A stretch of 33,007 nt of DNA from an uncultured Ruthenibacterium sp. (lineage in GTDB: Bacteria; Bacillota; Clostridia; Oscillospirales; Ruminococcaceae). Of the stretch, positions 31,201 through 33,007 are shown in pieces. Positions within the stretch are counted from its first letter, which is position 1, and every line of letters begins with the position of its first letter. Under the pieces are notes generated by a model. That model was not told where the DNA came from, did not search any database, and saw only the letters and a list, made by a program, of their open reading frames with translations. The stretch is taken from contig CAJUMH010000001.1 of the NCBI GenBank assembly GCA_910587145.1, positions 136,634-169,640 of the forward strand, in the 5' to 3' direction. Made by a program: the position numbers and the translations under genes.

Positions 31201-31530
31201 ATGCCAGACCGCACGCGACCCATCCGCAAAGAAATCTGCCTGAATGAGCAGGAATTGAGCGTGGTTCGCCACAAGATGAATCAACTCGGCACCCGCAACT
31301 TCGGCGCGTATGCCCGGAAAATGCTGATTGACGGGTACATCATCAAGGTCGATTACACCGAGCAGAAAAAGTTAGCTGCCGCTGTCAACAGGATTGCCAC
31401 AAACATCAGCCAGATTTGCCGCCGCATCAACAGCACCGGGCGCTGCTATGAGGACGACGTTGCCGAGCTGAAAGCACGGCAAGCCGAGATCTGGGAACTG
31501 CTGAAAGTGCGGCAGAGAGATGTGCTTTGA
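31201..31530 (+). CDS. Plasmid mobilisation relaxosome protein MobC
   Basis: A 109-residue accessory DNA-binding protein that helps a relaxase open the transfer origin. It has the MobC pattern: RTRPIRKEICLNEQELSVVRHKMNQLG, NFGAYARKMLIDGYIIKVDY, then LAAAVNRIATNISQICRRINSTGRCYEDDVAELK, with a ribbon-helix-helix-like N-terminus. The start ATG 31201 has AAAGGAG about 10 bases upstream. In clostridial conjugative elements it is followed by a relaxase gene, often overlapping; here the stop at 31530 is followed by non-coding sequence and then a replication gene, so the relaxase has been lost. The protein is complete but probably without function. Confidence 0.88.
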   Translation: MPDRTRPIRKEICLNEQELSVVRHKMNQLGTRNFGAYARKMLIDGYIIKVDYTEQKKLAAAVNRIATNISQICRRINSTGRCYEDDVAELKARQAEIWELLKVRQRDVL

Positions 31531-31759
31531 CCACAACGGGGTTTTCCATGTGTGGGTTTTCCGTCACCGGTTTTTCGGACGGTGGACAAGCTGACGCTCC
31601 GGAGCGTTCCGCAACCGGATTTCAGGACGACGGTTTCCATAACGTTCATCGGGACTGAAATTCATCCTCTAACTAATAAGAAATAAATCAAGATACAAGA
31701 GAATCAATCTATCAATCAACACAAAAATGGATGGATTGATGGATGGGACAGGAGGTCAG
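31531..31759 (+). other. Gene-free spacer with a hairpin before the initiator's ribosome site
   Basis: No gene is visible where a relaxase would be expected. ATCAATCTATC (31703-31713) pairs with GATGGATTGAT (31730-31740) over 11 bp with one G-U pair, ending nine bases before the CAGGAGG site at 31748-31754. It could affect translation of the next gene. Confidence 0.45.
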
Positions 31760-32152
31760 ATGAAAACTTTTTGCAAGCTCACGGCGCAGAGCCCGGTGGC
31801 GTCCTATGTACCGCTTCCGAGGTTCCTTCTCCAAGACGAAGCCCTGTGGGACATCAGCAACGACGCGAAGGTACTCTATGCGCTGCTGCTGGACAGAGCA
31901 AGCATTTCCCGGCAGAACGGCTACGTCGAGCCGGACGGCACAATTCGGCTATACTTCACCTTGGAGCAGGCGCAGACGAAGCTCCACCGCAGCCGCCAGA
32001 GCGCCACGCGGATCTTCCGGGAGCTAGAGTACAGCGGCCTGATTGTTCGGCGCAAGCAGGGTTTGGGCAAGCCCGCGCTTATTACGCTGAACTACCCAGC
32101 GGACGCAAAGCTGATTCAGCCAAAAGAGGATGGCGCAATATTGCATGAATAA
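31760..32152 (+). CDS. Replication initiator protein, RepA_N-type, C-terminally short
   Basis: A 130-residue protein matching the N-terminal winged-helix domain of the RepA_N initiators found in plasmids and Tn1549-like conjugative elements: FCKLTAQSPVASYVPLPRFLL, ISNDAKVLYALLLDRASIS, then DGTIRLYFTLEQAQTKLHRSRQSATRIFRELEYSGLIVRRKQGLGKPALI, a helix-turn-helix pattern. Full-length members I know carry a further C-terminal domain of about 100 or more residues, absent here. It may be a truncated copy or a small relative. ATG 31760 has CAGGAGG five bases upstream; the in-frame ATG 31727 has no site. Confidence 0.82.
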   Translation: MKTFCKLTAQSPVASYVPLPRFLLQDEALWDISNDAKVLYALLLDRASISRQNGYVEPDGTIRLYFTLEQAQTKLHRSRQSATRIFRELEYSGLIVRRKQGLGKPALITLNYPADAKLIQPKEDGAILHE

Positions 32153-32273
32153 AGGTCGAAAACAAGGTGTTTTCCGCCCCACAAGCGCTGAGAAAACACA
32201 GGGGAATATCTTTTCTTATGATCGTCCCCGAATGCGCCTAAATGTTCTACAGAAGCGATAAAGGAGGTACTAC

Positions 32274-32459
32274 GTGAACGCAGAAAAAGCGAATATTCAA
32301 AACAGCATGGATGCAGCCGAAATTCCGGAATACGTCTTCGAATCGCTGGCACGGAGTCTGCTTCCGCTAATTCAGAAGTACTATGAAAATGAGGACGGTA
32401 AAAAGGCATTTGCCGAATGGAAAGCAAAGAATAAATCTTCGGACAGTTCATCTGCATAA
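32274..32459 (+). CDS. Small conserved-looking protein of unknown function, GTG start
   Basis: A 61-residue acidic protein (NAEKANIQNSMDAAEIPEYV, then FESLARSLLPLIQKYYENED and FAEWKA). It is probably helical, without membrane segments or metal motifs. The GTG start at 32274 follows a strong AAAGGAGG site by about six bases, and a clear terminator follows the stop, so I regard it as a real gene. Small proteins of this look accompany clostridial conjugative elements; its role is unknown. The spacer before it (32153-32273) has a GTGTTTTC/GAAAACAC inverted repeat (32167-32199). Confidence 0.7.
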   Translation: MNAEKANIQNSMDAAEIPEYVFESLARSLLPLIQKYYENEDGKKAFAEWKAKNKSSDSSSA

Positions 32460-32462
32460 AGA

Positions 32463-32504
32463 AAGCGGGAGGATTGCAATAATCGGCAGTCCTCCCGGCT
32501 TTTT
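32463..32504 (+). terminator. Intrinsic terminator after the small protein gene
   Basis: GGGAGGA (32467-32473) pairs with TCCTCCC (32490-32496), extended by GC/GC with a bulge, followed by TTTTT (32500-32504). It is four bases after the stop codon. Confidence 0.75.
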
Positions 32505-32531
32505 CATTACCAGTCTTCAATTTCTTCCATT

Positions 32532-32588
32532 AAAACAATAAATCCGAACCCATGACCAATTGGTACAAGGTTCGGATTATATTGTTTT
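32532..32588 (-). terminator. Long hairpin terminator directly 3' of the tRNA
   Basis: AAAACAATAAATCCGAACC (32532-32550) pairs with the inverted GGTTCGGATT-ATATTGTTTT (32569-32588) with one bulge; the loop contains the palindrome ACCAATTGGT (32555-32564). Read on the minus strand it begins at the last base of the tRNA CCA and ends in TTGTTTT. Confidence 0.65.
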
Positions 32589-32664
32589 GGTGGGGTCTCA
32601 GGGGCTCGAACCCTGGACCGGCCGGTTATGAGCCGGCTGCTCTAACCAACTGAGCTAAGACCCC
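32588..32664 (-). tRNA. tRNA with CAU anticodon (Met or Ile2)
   Basis: Minus-strand cloverleaf of 77 bases including encoded CCA: acceptor GGGGTCT/AGACCCC (seven pairs), D arm GCTC...GAGC with AGTTGGTTA loop, anticodon stem GCCGG/CCGGC around CTCATAA (anticodon CAT), T arm CAGGG-TTCGAGC-CCCTG, discriminator A, then CCA. It lacks the three G-C pairs of initiator tRNA, so it is either elongator methionine or the isoleucine tRNA whose C34 is changed to lysidine. Sequence alone does not decide for me. Confidence 0.95.
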
Positions 32665-32888
32665 GTATGGTGCACTGCCACACTGCCTGCGCAGCGGCAA
32701 CGCCTTTCGCGTGGCCACATGTTGCGGTGTTGCAAAACAGATGGCTCCGGAAAGCAAAGCACCGGAACCGGAGCCGCAGGCGCTGGAGGCAAAGCCGCTT
32801 CCAGCCTGCAGTGCAAGCGTACCCACCCGGCGGCTTCTGCGTCTTTGTTTTTTGGGAGCCGTCTGTAAGGCTGGTTTTATTTATTATA
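32665..32888 (-). promoter_or_regulatory. tRNA promoter (-10 TATAAT) and structured leader
   Basis: On the minus strand TATAAT lies at 32888-32883, with only a weak TTTTCT at the -35 position. About 210 bases separate it from the tRNA. They hold strong hairpins: GGCTCCGG/CCGGAGCC (32743-32775) and GCAGGC-g-CTGGA with TCCAG-CCTGC (about 32775-32811). Nothing recognisable lies from 32889 to the window end. Confidence 0.45.
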
Positions 32889-33007
32889 CCTCTTTCCCGC
32901 AAAAAAGAAAAGCCCCAATTTTTCAAACAGCGCAGTTCCCCCTGTTCGTTGTTCCTTTTTGCCTGCCTCTGCGCCCCCTGCCCTATCCCGCGCTCCCCCG
33001 CCTTACT

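Larger units (their letters stand above)
19440..32530. mobile_element. Degenerate mobile element / genomic island carrying type I restriction-modification
   Basis: The stretch is visibly more AT-rich than both flanks and holds element-type genes: serine recombinase (broken), XRE regulator, MobC, RepA_N-type initiator, HTH protein, plus hsd restriction genes and two unrecognised genes. No relaxase, coupling protein or type IV secretion gene is present, and the recombinase is dead by sequence, so it looks immobile. Borders are approximate; I found no matching att repeats at the two ends. Confidence 0.65.

Noticed and set aside
32588..32664. Island integrated at the tRNA 3' end
   Set aside because: I looked for a copy of the tRNA 3' end near the left border (about 19.4 kb) and found none, and the recombinase is of the serine type.

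Overview
The window looks like a high-GC member of the Clostridia (Firmicutes). Ribosome binding sites are strong (AGGAGG-like). The gene families (HemZ, class III fructose-bisphosphatase, a PflX-type radical SAM protein, a long Rel protein) are those usual in gut-type Oscillospirales relatives. I cannot name a genus from sequence alone. Two compositionally different parts meet near 19.4 kb.

Region 1 (1-19.4 kb) is GC-rich chromosomal backbone. In order it holds: an XpaC-like membrane protein gene broken by an in-frame TAG; recJ and rel, overlapping at TGATG; dtd and a glyoxalase-II-like hydrolase, overlapping at ATGA; a repeat-rich, highly structured spacer; hemZ overlapping a uridine-kinase-like gene; a small zinc-ribbon protein; mazG; an HU gene; ispE; a soluble hybrid histidine kinase; a convergent radical SAM gene; fbp (class III), divergent from it; and a tyrosine phosphatase. 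Work done by these genes includes DNA repair, (p)ppGpp control, tRNA proofreading, nucleotide clean-up, isoprenoid synthesis and gluconeogenesis. Six spacers in this half carry short direct repeats close to the upstream stop codon.

Region 2 (about 19.4-32.5 kb) is visibly more AT-rich and is a remnant of a mobile or genomic island. Read on the minus strand from its right side it carries a small HTH gene, a type I restriction-modification locus (hsdM, hsdS, hsdR), an unrecognised 313-residue protein plus a four-helix membrane protein joined to the hsd operon, then an XRE regulator, a DUF1016/PDDEXK nuclease and a serine recombinase linked by ATGA overlaps. The recombinase is doubly broken (in-frame TAG and a lost C-terminus). 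The right end keeps pieces of a conjugative or mobilisable element on the plus strand: MobC with no relaxase after it, a short RepA_N-type initiator, and a small protein followed by a terminator. The unrecognised pair in the restriction locus is the best candidate for an undescribed defence module.

Region 3 (32.5-33.0 kb) is backbone again: a CAU-anticodon tRNA on the minus strand with encoded CCA, its terminator hairpin, and a long structured leader with a TATAAT box.
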